Position numbers and translations under genes: made by a program | From: Phycisphaerae bacterium | GTDB lineage: Bacteria; Planctomycetota; Phycisphaerae; FEN-1346; JAACEH01 | Length of the DNA stretch: 64,000 nucleotides | Direction: 5' to 3' | Assembly: GCA_012729015.1 (NCBI GenBank) | Contig: JAAYDY010000120.1 | Span: 49,840-113,839, forward strand | Shown: positions 33,178 to 41,265 of the stretch, in pieces | Position numbering within the stretch: the stretch's first letter is position 1 | Layout of the letters: the number at the start of each line of letters is the position of its first letter | The notes under the pieces: generated by a model | Told to the model about the DNA's origin: nothing | Seen by the model: only the letters and a program-made list of their open reading frames with translations | The model's database searches: none

Positions 33178-34593
33178 CTACTTCTTCTCGGCCGGAGTGA
33201 TCAGAAAATCGAACTCGGCCCGGTTGTTGTCGCGCGGATCGGCCTGGACCTTTCGCGTTTCACAGTCAAACAGCGGGGATTCGTCGAGCAGGGCCCGCAA
33301 CTGCGTGGCGGCCTCGTAGGTGTTGGCCTTGCCGCGGAGGCTGATGGCCGACGCATTGACGGTCATTCGCTGGTACTCCACGTCGATTCCTTCAGGCGTC
33401 TTGGTGGCCTGCTGGGCGAACTGGGCCAGCAGGTCGGTCACGTCCACGTTGGCCTTGGCCTGCTCGATCTGTGTCTGGAGCTTGTCGATCTGCTGCTTCA
33501 ACTGGGGCGCGAAGTAGGCCATGTCGTCGGGGCGGCGGCCTTCGGCGCGGTGGGTCGTCCAGAATGTGTCGGCCGCCTGGTACACCTCGGCCAGGCGGCG
33601 ATGGTAGTCGGACGCCCGGATCAGGCAGAACACGCCGCCGACCAGGAAGCAGATGCCCAGCAGGGCCACCGCCCAGACCGAGAGCAGGGAAATCGCCTGG
33701 GCGGTCTCTCGCGGCTCGAACTCTTCGATCCGGAAGGTCAGCGGCCGCGGTCCGCCGCGGGCCATAAGCAGGGCCGCCCCGGCCACCAGCGGCCAGGAGA
33801 GCAGGTGCCCCGCGCCCTCGACAGCAGGCGGGGCGATGCGGCGATGGAGGCAGCCGATGTCCTGTGCGGCCGCGGCGGCCAGCGTGTCGGCCGCCTCGCC
33901 GCCGAAGCTGACAATGGCCTCCGGCGGTGGGAACCCCGGAACGGCGAGGACCATGCGTCGGAACTCCTGGAGCGGGCGACCGGCGGCCTCGGTGGCCCAG
34001 GCGAAACTGACCATGCGGCGGCGGGCCCAGAGGACGCCCTTGTGGATCATCGCGACATCCACGGTCTTGTCGTCGCCGGTGACGGTGACGACGGGCTTCT
34101 CGGCCAGGTCGGTGGCCTGGGTCTGAAGCAGGCCCACGTGCCCGATGATATCCGGCGGCATGTACTCGGGTGAGAAACCGCGTTGCTCCCACGGATCGAG
34201 CAGTTCGTGCATGCGGCGCCTGCTGATGGGCCAAGCCAGGACGTGGCTGGCGTCGGGCCGCTGCTCGATCACCTGGCTGGGCACCAGGAGGTCGGCGGCC
34301 GCGGCGTCCAGGTCGTCTTCCAGTTCGAACTTCAGCGTGCTGCGAATCTGGGACACGTTGGTGAACGGCATCCAGAGGTCGCGGAGGCTGTAGTCCTGCC
34401 AGTTGACCAGCAGGGCCAGGCCGACGTTCTCGACGCCTCGCTGTCGGACCAGGGCCATGGCCTCTTCGAGGCCGTCGGTTCCCTGTAACGGCTGCGAGAC
34501 CAGTTCTACCAGGCGCACGGTGTCGCCGGCCTGCTGGGCACGGGCCAGTTGGACGCGGTCGGGGAGGATTTGAACGGCTACCATCTCGGGCAC
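33178..34593 (-). CDS. gspL: GspL-type type II secretion platform protein
   Basis: 471 residues: a cytoplasmic actin-like/PilM-type domain (~1-260; LWMPFTNVSQIRSTLKFELE), one membrane helix (~310-330) with a second hydrophobic stretch before it, a coiled-coil piece (PQLKQQIDKLQTQIEQAKAN) and a periplasmic ferredoxin-like C-terminus. GspL recruits the GspE ATPase to the membrane. GTG start with AGGAG; 9 nt after gspK. Confidence 0.82.
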   Translation of the reverse strand: MPEMVAVQILPDRVQLARAQQAGDTVRLVELVSQPLQGTDGLEEAMALVRQRGVENVGLALLVNWQDYSLRDLWMPFTNVSQIRSTLKFELEDDLDAAAADLLVPSQVIEQRPDASHVLAWPISRRRMHELLDPWEQRGFSPEYMPPDIIGHVGLLQTQATDLAEKPVVTVTGDDKTVDVAMIHKGVLWARRRMVSFAWATEAAGRPLQEFRRMVLAVPGFPPPEAIVSFGGEAADTLAAAAAQDIGCLHRRIAPPAVEGAGHLLSWPLVAGAALLMARGGPRPLTFRIEEFEPRETAQAISLLSVWAVALLGICFLVGGVFCLIRASDYHRRLAEVYQAADTFWTTHRAEGRRPDDMAYFAPQLKQQIDKLQTQIEQAKANVDVTDLLAQFAQQATKTPEGIDVEYQRMTVNASAISLRGKANTYEAATQLRALLDESPLFDCETRKVQADPRDNNRAEFDFLITPAEKK

Positions 34594-34602
34594 GTGATTC
34601 TC

Positions 34603-35730
34603 CTACAGTTCGTTGCGTCGCCAGAGGGTGTACAGGGCGCCGCCCTGGCGTCGTTCGACGATGATCGTGCTTCGGACCGTGCGGATCGGGCCGGAGTCGG
34701 CGACCGATCCGGAATCGTCCAGGCGGTGTTCGGCCGCCGTGGCGGTGATGCGAAACCGGGTGCTGTTGAGGCGGACCTCCGCCTGCAATTGCCGGGCTTC
34801 CTCGCGGGTCAGGCTCTCGACGTTGCCCAGTTGCGAGACGTTCATGAACGGTTCCTCGTCGCGGAGCACGAGGATCTCGTCCACGGTGTCCGGGCGGTCG
34901 CGCAGGGTCTCGACGTCGTGCAGGAGGACCTCGCGGCCGGCCGTGTTGATGTTCGGCAGATTGCTGCGCCACAGGGTCACCTGGTCGATGAACCGGACGA
35001 TGACCTTGGGCCCGGCGGGGTCGAGGGGGTCGTCGCGTTCGATGTATGCCCGCTCGATGGCGTAGCGGTCCTCGTCGCTGAGGCCGGGCACGTTCGTGAA
35101 GCTGTCGAGCCAGAGCGGCACGAGCTCCTGATTCTGCTGCGTCTGCTGGCCCTGCTGCGGGTTGCCGGCGTTCTGCTGGGCCTCCTGCTCGGCCTCCTGT
35201 TCTTCCTCGGTAAGTTCGAGGAAGACGGCGTCTTCGGTCCGGCGTACGGCGGCCTCCTCGGCGACGGCCCGGGCGAGGCGGTCGGCGATGCCGCCGTCGA
35301 GGCCGCAGGCCTGGGCGAACTCGATGAACCGCTGGATGCCCTCTTCCAGCAGGGCGGGATCCTCCTGAAGCAACGGCTTGAGGCTGTAGAACCGCGAGCA
35401 GTCCTCGATGTGGACCGTCAGGCGGACCATGCGTTTGTCGTCCAGGGGGATGTCGAAGTACTTGTCGGCCGCCCACTCGTCCTGCAAGGTGTCCTGGGCG
35501 GTGCCGGCGATGGGTTCCTCGAGCATCCGCATGGCCAGCCCCGGTGCGGCGTCCAGCGCGCGTTTCAACTGGCGGACGCGGATGTAGTCGCGGATCTGCT
35601 TGTACTCCACGGCGGTGTTGAGCTGGAGCTGCGACACGATCAGGGTGATGGCCATGATCGTGACGACGGTGATCAGCAGGGCGACCCCGCGGCGTCTGGA
35701 CGACGAGGATGGGCGCGACCTGAACTTCAC
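34603..35730 (-). CDS. gspK: GspK-type minor pseudopilin
   Basis: 375 residues. Basic leader RRRGVALLITVVTIMAIT is the short prepilin-type N-terminal helix with Gly before Val-Ala-Leu-Leu, then a large globular domain with LPNINTAGREVLL, the helix-hairpin-helix-like region of GspK that follows the calcium-binding insert. A Gln-rich linker (QQNAGNPQQGQQTQQ) interrupts it. GspK caps the pseudopilus. The GTG start lies 1 nt after the gspJ stop. Confidence 0.88.
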   Translation of the reverse strand: MKFRSRPSSSSRRRGVALLITVVTIMAITLIVSQLQLNTAVEYKQIRDYIRVRQLKRALDAAPGLAMRMLEEPIAGTAQDTLQDEWAADKYFDIPLDDKRMVRLTVHIEDCSRFYSLKPLLQEDPALLEEGIQRFIEFAQACGLDGGIADRLARAVAEEAAVRRTEDAVFLELTEEEQEAEQEAQQNAGNPQQGQQTQQNQELVPLWLDSFTNVPGLSDEDRYAIERAYIERDDPLDPAGPKVIVRFIDQVTLWRSNLPNINTAGREVLLHDVETLRDRPDTVDEILVLRDEEPFMNVSQLGNVESLTREEARQLQAEVRLNSTRFRITATAAEHRLDDSGSVADSGPIRTVRSTIIVERRQGGALYTLWRRNEL

Positions 35731-35731
35731 G

Positions 35732-36502
35732 CTACTCTTCCTCCGTCTCCACGTCCAGGCTCTCGTTCAGGGGCGGCTGGAGCAGTTCGCCGTTGACGTC
35801 CGGGATGGGCAGCCGCACCGTGCGGCGGAACACCAGGGCCTTCTCGCGATCTTCCTGCGGATCGGTGGAGAGGCGGAAGCGAATGGCCACGGGCATCTTG
35901 TCCACGCCGAAGCCGCCTTCCCACTGGTCTTCGTACTCGGCCTGGCGACTGTTGGCGGGTTCGTCCTCCTCGGGTTGCGGGAGGAAGTCCATGTCGAATT
36001 CGGTCAGGCCGTCGGCCAGCAGAACGAGTCCCTGGTCCGAACTGCGAATGGTCACGGCCGAGCGGTCCGTCTCGATGGCCAGCTCGCGCCGGAACACGGC
36101 CAGGGCTTTCTCGTTGTTCGGGTCCTGGCCCACCAGGTACGCAATCTCGATCAGGCCCGGCCGTTCGCGCATTTCCTCGCTGACGCGGATGGGCGTGGCG
36201 CATGGAAACGCGAGGCTCGTGATCGTTCTGCCGGCGACCTCGCGTTTCTCGACGATCAGGTACGCGCGGCTGTCGTAGACGTGGACCTGCTGGAGATCGT
36301 CGCAGACGAGGTCCAGCACGCCGCGCACCTTGGCCAGCGACTCCAGGCGGCGATCCACGGCGCTGCGCGTCGTGACGCTGGTCTGCATGGCGACGGCGAT
36401 GGTCACGAGGATGGTTCCGGTGATGGCGGTGGCCACGAGCAACTCCAGCAGGGTCATGCCGGGGCGCCGCGGGCGACGGAACGAGCATCGGGCGAGCTTC
36501 AT
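35732..36502 (-). CDS. gspJ: GspJ-type minor pseudopilin
   Basis: 256 residues. Type IV prepilin-like N-terminus PGMTLLELLVATAITGTIL with Glu at +5 after the cleavage Gly, then a beta-rich globular domain. The ATG overlaps the gspI stop by 4 nt (ATGA). It is placed between gspI and gspK as in standard type II operons. Confidence 0.88.
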   Translation of the reverse strand: MKLARCSFRRPRRPGMTLLELLVATAITGTILVTIAVAMQTSVTTRSAVDRRLESLAKVRGVLDLVCDDLQQVHVYDSRAYLIVEKREVAGRTITSLAFPCATPIRVSEEMRERPGLIEIAYLVGQDPNNEKALAVFRRELAIETDRSAVTIRSSDQGLVLLADGLTEFDMDFLPQPEEDEPANSRQAEYEDQWEGGFGVDKMPVAIRFRLSTDPQEDREKALVFRRTVRLPIPDVNGELLQPPLNESLDVETEEE

Positions 36503-37062
36503 GGCGTCGTGGCCTCCTCGTCCTCGCGCTGGTCTTCCTCGATGCGTGGCTTGGGGAGCCACGTCACCAGGGCGGCAAGCACCTTGTCGCCGGCGGTGTC
36601 GCGGACCTCGATGCGCACGGAGACGAACAGGCCCGGGTCGAATTCCTCTTCTTCCTCCTCGTCGGCCTCTTCCTCGGTCTCAAGCAGCAGGGAGGCGTCC
36701 TCTTCGTCCTCGGTATAAACGTCGAGGTATTCCTGGTCCATGTACGGATCGCGCTGGGCCGTGATCCGGAAGACCCGGAAGGGGGCGCGCTGCGGGTCGC
36801 CCGAATAGCCGGGAATCTCGACCTCGACTTCCTGCTCGGTGAACTGGCGGTTGCCGTCGGCCTCGAAGGCGGGCTGAGCGAGGAACTCGTCCATGGCGGC
36901 TTCGGCGACGGCCAAGGCCTGCGCCTGGCGGATGATCCGCTGGGTGTTCCTGACGGCGGCGGCCTGGCTGCCGAGCAGCACCACGAGCGAGAAGCCGATG
37001 ATGGCCGCGGCCGCCATGACCTCCAGCAACGTAAAGGCTCGATTGTGTCGGCGTGAGCCCAT
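36499..37062 (-). CDS. gspI: GspI-type minor pseudopilin
   Basis: 187 residues with prepilin motif RAFTLLEVMAAAAIIGFSLV (here Ala, not Gly, stands before Phe). The globular part holds a striking acidic run (ETEEEADEEEEEEF) not usual in GspI, probably a surface loop. Four-nt gap from gspH. Confidence 0.85.
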   Translation of the reverse strand: MGSRRHNRAFTLLEVMAAAAIIGFSLVVLLGSQAAAVRNTQRIIRQAQALAVAEAAMDEFLAQPAFEADGNRQFTEQEVEVEIPGYSGDPQRAPFRVFRITAQRDPYMDQEYLDVYTEDEEDASLLLETEEEADEEEEEEFDPGLFVSVRIEVRDTAGDKVLAALVTWLPKPRIEEDQREDEEATTP

Positions 37063-37066
37063 GTGT

Positions 37067-37648
37067 CTACATCCGTCGCCCTGGGGCGTTGATCTTCAGC
37101 TCGTACTCCTGCGGCGTCTCGTACCCTTTGACGATGGTCGTCAGGCCGGTGAGCGGATTGAGCCGCACGGTCCGCTTCAGCTCGGCGTTGTTCTTGAACC
37201 TCATCAGGAGGCGCACCGGGGTGCAGACGCCGGTGGGCCAGAATCGCAGGATGACGGTCTGCTGGTCGAGGACATCGTCGGCGCCGATGATGGACCGATC
37301 CAGCAGCATCGACGCATCCCACTGGTTCTGAGCGAACGGCTGCTCCTCACCGGCATCCGCCGGGGCGTCCTGGCTCCACTGCGCCGCCGGATCCTCGTAG
37401 AAGTAGAGAATCCGGTGGTCCTCGGGATAGAGCTCCAGGCGGACCACCTTCTGTTGGAGGATGGCCTGGCTTCGGGCGGTGCGCAGGTGAGCGGCCACCT
37501 CGGCGGCCGCCTTGTCGGCCTTGAACCGCGGCGTGATCGCGTCGGCGTTGACGAACACCAGGCCACTGACGAGGGAGATGACGAAGACGACCGCCATCAG
37601 CTCAATCAGCGTGTACGCGTCACGGCATGGTCGCCGGCGGCGGTCCAT
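37067..37648 (-). CDS. gspH: GspH-type minor pseudopilin
   Basis: 193 residues from ATG 37648; a TTG at 37657 overlapping the gspG stop is too close to the GGAGG site. Prepilin motif DAYTLIELMAVVFVISLVSG (Ala before Tyr), then a beta-rich domain ending in a typical LTGLTTI segment. Confidence 0.85.
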   Translation of the reverse strand: MDRRRRPCRDAYTLIELMAVVFVISLVSGLVFVNADAITPRFKADKAAAEVAAHLRTARSQAILQQKVVRLELYPEDHRILYFYEDPAAQWSQDAPADAGEEQPFAQNQWDASMLLDRSIIGADDVLDQQTVILRFWPTGVCTPVRLLMRFKNNAELKRTVRLNPLTGLTTIVKGYETPQEYELKINAPGRRM

Positions 37649-37653
37649 GGCAG

Positions 37654-38130
37654 TCAATAGCCTCCGATCCAGTTCGCCGGATCCTCGCCGCGGCTGGCCA
37701 GGTCGCGGGCGTTGCCCTCGCCGCCCAACTGGCCGCCTTCGCCGTAGCTGAAGACGACGTACTCCTGTCCGCTCTCGGTGGTCCGGACGACGTACTGGTA
37801 ATCATTGTTCCAGGGATCCCTGGGCACCTCGGACATCTTCAGATAGCCGCGCGCCGGGTAGTCCACGGCGTCGGCGGGCGCGTGGACCAGGGCATCGAGA
37901 CCCTCTTCCATGGTGGGGAAGCGGCCGTTGTCCATCTGGAACAGCTCGATGGCCTGGTCGAAGGTCGCGATCTGGGCCTTCGCGGTGTTGACGCGGGCTT
38001 TGTTGATCTGGTTCATGATGGCCAGACCGCCCAGGCCGACCAGCAGGCCGATGATGAAGACCACCGCCATCATCTCCAGGAGCGTGAAGCCTCTCGCGGT
38101 TCGTTTCATAAGACGCCTTCCACGGTTCAT
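37654..38130 (-). CDS. gspG: Major pseudopilin GspG
   Basis: 158 residues. Prepilin motif ARGFTLLEMMAVVFIIGLLV with canonical Gly-Phe and Glu+5, then GspG features NGRFPTMEEGLDAL and DPWNNDYQYV, and C-terminal YGEGGQLGGEGNARDL. It is the main subunit of the type II pseudopilus. AGGAGG before ATG 38130. Confidence 0.95.
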   Translation of the reverse strand: MNRGRRLMKRTARGFTLLEMMAVVFIIGLLVGLGGLAIMNQINKARVNTAKAQIATFDQAIELFQMDNGRFPTMEEGLDALVHAPADAVDYPARGYLKMSEVPRDPWNNDYQYVVRTTESGQEYVVFSYGEGGQLGGEGNARDLASRGEDPANWIGGY

Positions 38131-38141
38131 CGCTATGCCTC

Positions 38142-39365
38142 CTAAAGGCTCTCGAAATTCGACATTTGCATGATCGGCAACATGACCGACGCCACGATGA
38201 AGCCGACCACGGCCGCCATTGCCAGGATGATCACCGGCTGCATGAGCGCGTTGAGCTTGGTGATCGTGATGTCCACCTCGGCGACCATGTTCGACGACAG
38301 CCGCTTCAGGACGGTCTCCAGCTCACCGCTCTGTTCGCCCACGGCGACCATGTGGGCCACGGCCCGGGGGATAATGCGGCTGCGGCGGAGCACGGCGCTG
38401 ACGTCCGATCCGCGCAGGATGCTTTCCTGGAGGTCGCTGATGGTGTCCTTCATCAGCGAGTTGCCGGTGGTTTCCTTCAGGACGGCCATGCAGTCGGCCA
38501 TCTTCACGCCGCTGGAGAGCAGGATTTGCAGGGTTCCGGTGAAGTGCGACGTCTGGGTCTTGCGCACCAGTTCGCTGACCACCGGAATCCGCAGCATGAG
38601 ACGGTCGGTCATTCGTCGCCCGCGGTCTGTCTTCAGGAACAGTGTCAGCAGGACCCCCAGGCCGACGACGGCCCCCGTCAACAGGATCCAGTGAGCGGTC
38701 ATGAATTCGCTCGTGCCCATCAGGATTCGCGTCGGCAGGGGAAGCTCGTTGCCGAAGCTCTCGATGACTTCCTTGAGCTTGGGCAGGACGTTGGTCATCA
38801 GGAAGACGACGATGCCGGTCATGACGGCGGTCATGATAATCGGATAGATCATGACGGCTCCGAGCTGTCCTTGCCGCATCGACTGCTCGCGGAGGAAGTC
38901 GGCCAGGTTCCGCAGCACTTCCGGCAGCGTGCCGGCCGTCTCGCCGACGCGCACCATGCTCAGGTACATGTGGCCGAAGAGCCACTGGTGCGGCTCCATG
39001 GCGTCGGCGACGCTGGCCCCGTTGGCCACGCGGTCGCGGATGTCGCGCAGGGCGAGGACGACCCGCTTGTCGGTCACTTCCTCGATCGTGATGTTCAGGG
39101 CCTCGGTCAGCTTGATCTCGTTCTCCAGCAACAGGGCAAGCTGCCGCGTGATGGCCTCGACCACCAGGAGCCGCCGACGGCTGAAACGGCGGTGACGCGC
39201 CAGGTGGGCGCCGCGACGCTGAAGCAACGTGGCTTCCTGGATGGCCGTGACGTGCAGCTCGCGTTCACGCAGCTTGCGCCGCGCGTCGCGCTGCGACTCC
39301 GCGTCGAGCACGCCGGTGGACCGCTGGCCGCCGGCGCCGAGAGCTTCGTAACGATAGACCGGCAA
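38142..39365 (-). CDS. gspF: Type II secretion inner-membrane protein GspF
   Basis: 407 residues, two T2SSF domains each ending in a membrane helix pair; N-terminal PVYRYEALGAGGQRSTGVL, then FLREQSMRQGQLGAVMIYP. It is the polytopic platform protein. TTG start with GGAGG 8 nt upstream. A 133-nt GC-rich gap separates it from gspE. Confidence 0.93.
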   Translation of the reverse strand: MPVYRYEALGAGGQRSTGVLDAESQRDARRKLRERELHVTAIQEATLLQRRGAHLARHRRFSRRRLLVVEAITRQLALLLENEIKLTEALNITIEEVTDKRVVLALRDIRDRVANGASVADAMEPHQWLFGHMYLSMVRVGETAGTLPEVLRNLADFLREQSMRQGQLGAVMIYPIIMTAVMTGIVVFLMTNVLPKLKEVIESFGNELPLPTRILMGTSEFMTAHWILLTGAVVGLGVLLTLFLKTDRGRRMTDRLMLRIPVVSELVRKTQTSHFTGTLQILLSSGVKMADCMAVLKETTGNSLMKDTISDLQESILRGSDVSAVLRRSRIIPRAVAHMVAVGEQSGELETVLKRLSSNMVAEVDITITKLNALMQPVIILAMAAVVGFIVASVMLPIMQMSNFESL

Positions 39366-39498
39366 AACGTCCGCCTCCGTAGTTTCGAGGAACGCCCTAC
39401 GGCGCCCTCGCGAGCCATCCTGTGGCCGCCCGCCCGGCCGAGCCGGCGGGCTCGCCCGACCGTCCGTCGCCTCCGCGCGGACGCCGGACGCGCCCGGA

Positions 39499-41199
39499 TC
39501 AGAATACGTCGCGCTGCGTCACGCGCAGCACTTCGTCGAGCGTTGTCTCCCCCGCGACGGCCTTCACGGCTCCGTCCATCCGCAGCGTCTTCATGCCCCG
39601 CGCCACGGCCGAGGCCTTCATCATTGCCGCGCTGTCGTGACGCTGAATCTGCGCGCGGACCTCGTCGTCCACCATCAGCAGTTCGTAGATGCCCATGCGG
39701 CCGTGGTACCCGGTGTTCAGGCACTCGTCGCACCCGACGCCGCGCCACAACTGGGCGCCCGGCCCGATCAGGTTGCCCACGTCGAGCTGCTCGATCACCC
39801 GCGGGTCCGGATCGTATGGCTCGCGGCAGCTCGGGCAGATGCGACGCACGAGGCGCTGGGCCAGCACCGCCAGCAGGCTGCTGGAGGCCAGGTACGGCTC
39901 GATGCCCAGGTCCAGGAGCCGGGCCACGGCGCCGGGGGCGTCGTTAGTGTGAAGCGTCGAGAAGACCAGGTGGCCGGTGAGCGACGCCTGGATGGCCAGG
40001 CGGGCCGTCTCCAGGTCGCGGACTTCGCCGACCATGACCACGTCGGGGTCCTGGCGAACCACGTGCCGCAACGTCGTCGCGAACGTCAGGCCCTTCTTGG
40101 CCGCCACCTGGATCTGGCTGATGCCGGTGAGCTGGTATTCGATCGGGTCTTCCACGGTCAGCACATTCTTCTCGGCCGAGTTGATCCGGTTCAGGCAGGC
40201 GTAGAGCGTGGTGGTCTTGCCGCTGCCGGTCGGCCCGGTGACGAAGAAGATGCCGTGGCTCATGTTGATGAGCGAGAGGATGTCGGCATGCAGGTGCGAG
40301 TCCATGCCGAGCTGGTCGAGGTCGTAGACGCCGGTGGTCTTGTCGAGCAGGCGGAGGACGACGCGCTCGCCGTAGCTGGTCGGGACGATGCTGACGCGAA
40401 GGTCCACTTCGCGGTCGCCGATGCGGACGCTGCACCGGCCGTCCTGCGGCATGCGGCGCTCGGCGATGTCCATGCCGGCCATGACCTTGATGCGCGACGT
40501 GATCAGCGGTTGCACGCTGCGCGCTGGGCTGAAAATGTCGTACAGCACGCCGTCGATGCGGTAGCGTATCTGGAGCTTGTTCTCGTAGGGATGCACGTGG
40601 ATGTCGCTGGCTCGCATCTTCAGAGCGCGGAACAGGATGCTGTTGACCAGGCGGATGACGGGCGGCTTGTTGACCACGTCGAGCAGATCGTCCGTGGCGC
40701 TGAGCTGGTGGGCCAGCGATTCCATGCCGGCGTCGTCCAGTTCCTCGACGATCTCGTCCACGACGTCCATGCGGTCTTCGTAAGCCGAGTCGATGGCGCC
40801 GGCCACTTCACTGCGCGGCGCCAGGATCAGTTGGACCGGCATCCCCAGCCGTTTCTCCACGTCCTCGATGGCATAGACGTTCAGCGGCGAGCACGTGGCC
40901 ATGGTCATCACGCCATTGGTCTTGCCGACGCCGACCATGCCGTGACGGCGGGCGAACATCGCCGGAACCCGCTCTTTGAACTCCGCCGGCACGTCGCGTC
41001 CGCGCAGCTCCTGGCGGTACTCGATGCCGAGCAGGGCCGAGAGCTTGCTCAGCACCTGCTCTTCGGTGAAGCGACCGTCCTCGGCCAGGACCGTTTCCAG
41101 CGAGCGGCCGTGCGAGGCGGCCTCGGCAATGGCTGCCTGGAGCGGTTCCGCCCCCATGGACGCGAACGAGTCGAGCCAGCGATTCAGATAATCAGTCAT
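39499..41199 (-). CDS. gspE: Type II secretion ATPase GspE
   Basis: 566 residues: N-terminal N1E domain (~1-150), then the ATPase with Walker A GPTGSGKT (322-329), Asp box VLTVEDPIEYQL, VMVGEVRDLETA and His box LVFSTLHTNDA. The four-Cys zinc site is present (Cys455, 458, 490, 493). It powers pseudopilus assembly. ATG with GAGG 9 nt upstream, 66 nt after gspD. Confidence 0.95.
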   Translation of the reverse strand: MTDYLNRWLDSFASMGAEPLQAAIAEAASHGRSLETVLAEDGRFTEEQVLSKLSALLGIEYRQELRGRDVPAEFKERVPAMFARRHGMVGVGKTNGVMTMATCSPLNVYAIEDVEKRLGMPVQLILAPRSEVAGAIDSAYEDRMDVVDEIVEELDDAGMESLAHQLSATDDLLDVVNKPPVIRLVNSILFRALKMRASDIHVHPYENKLQIRYRIDGVLYDIFSPARSVQPLITSRIKVMAGMDIAERRMPQDGRCSVRIGDREVDLRVSIVPTSYGERVVLRLLDKTTGVYDLDQLGMDSHLHADILSLINMSHGIFFVTGPTGSGKTTTLYACLNRINSAEKNVLTVEDPIEYQLTGISQIQVAAKKGLTFATTLRHVVRQDPDVVMVGEVRDLETARLAIQASLTGHLVFSTLHTNDAPGAVARLLDLGIEPYLASSSLLAVLAQRLVRRICPSCREPYDPDPRVIEQLDVGNLIGPGAQLWRGVGCDECLNTGYHGRMGIYELLMVDDEVRAQIQRHDSAAMMKASAVARGMKTLRMDGAVKAVAGETTLDEVLRVTQRDVF

Positions 41200-41265
41200 G
41201 CGATCCAGCCTCTATGCTCTGCGGCCGCGCGGGGCGGCGCCCTGCGACCCTGTCCGGTCAGACGC

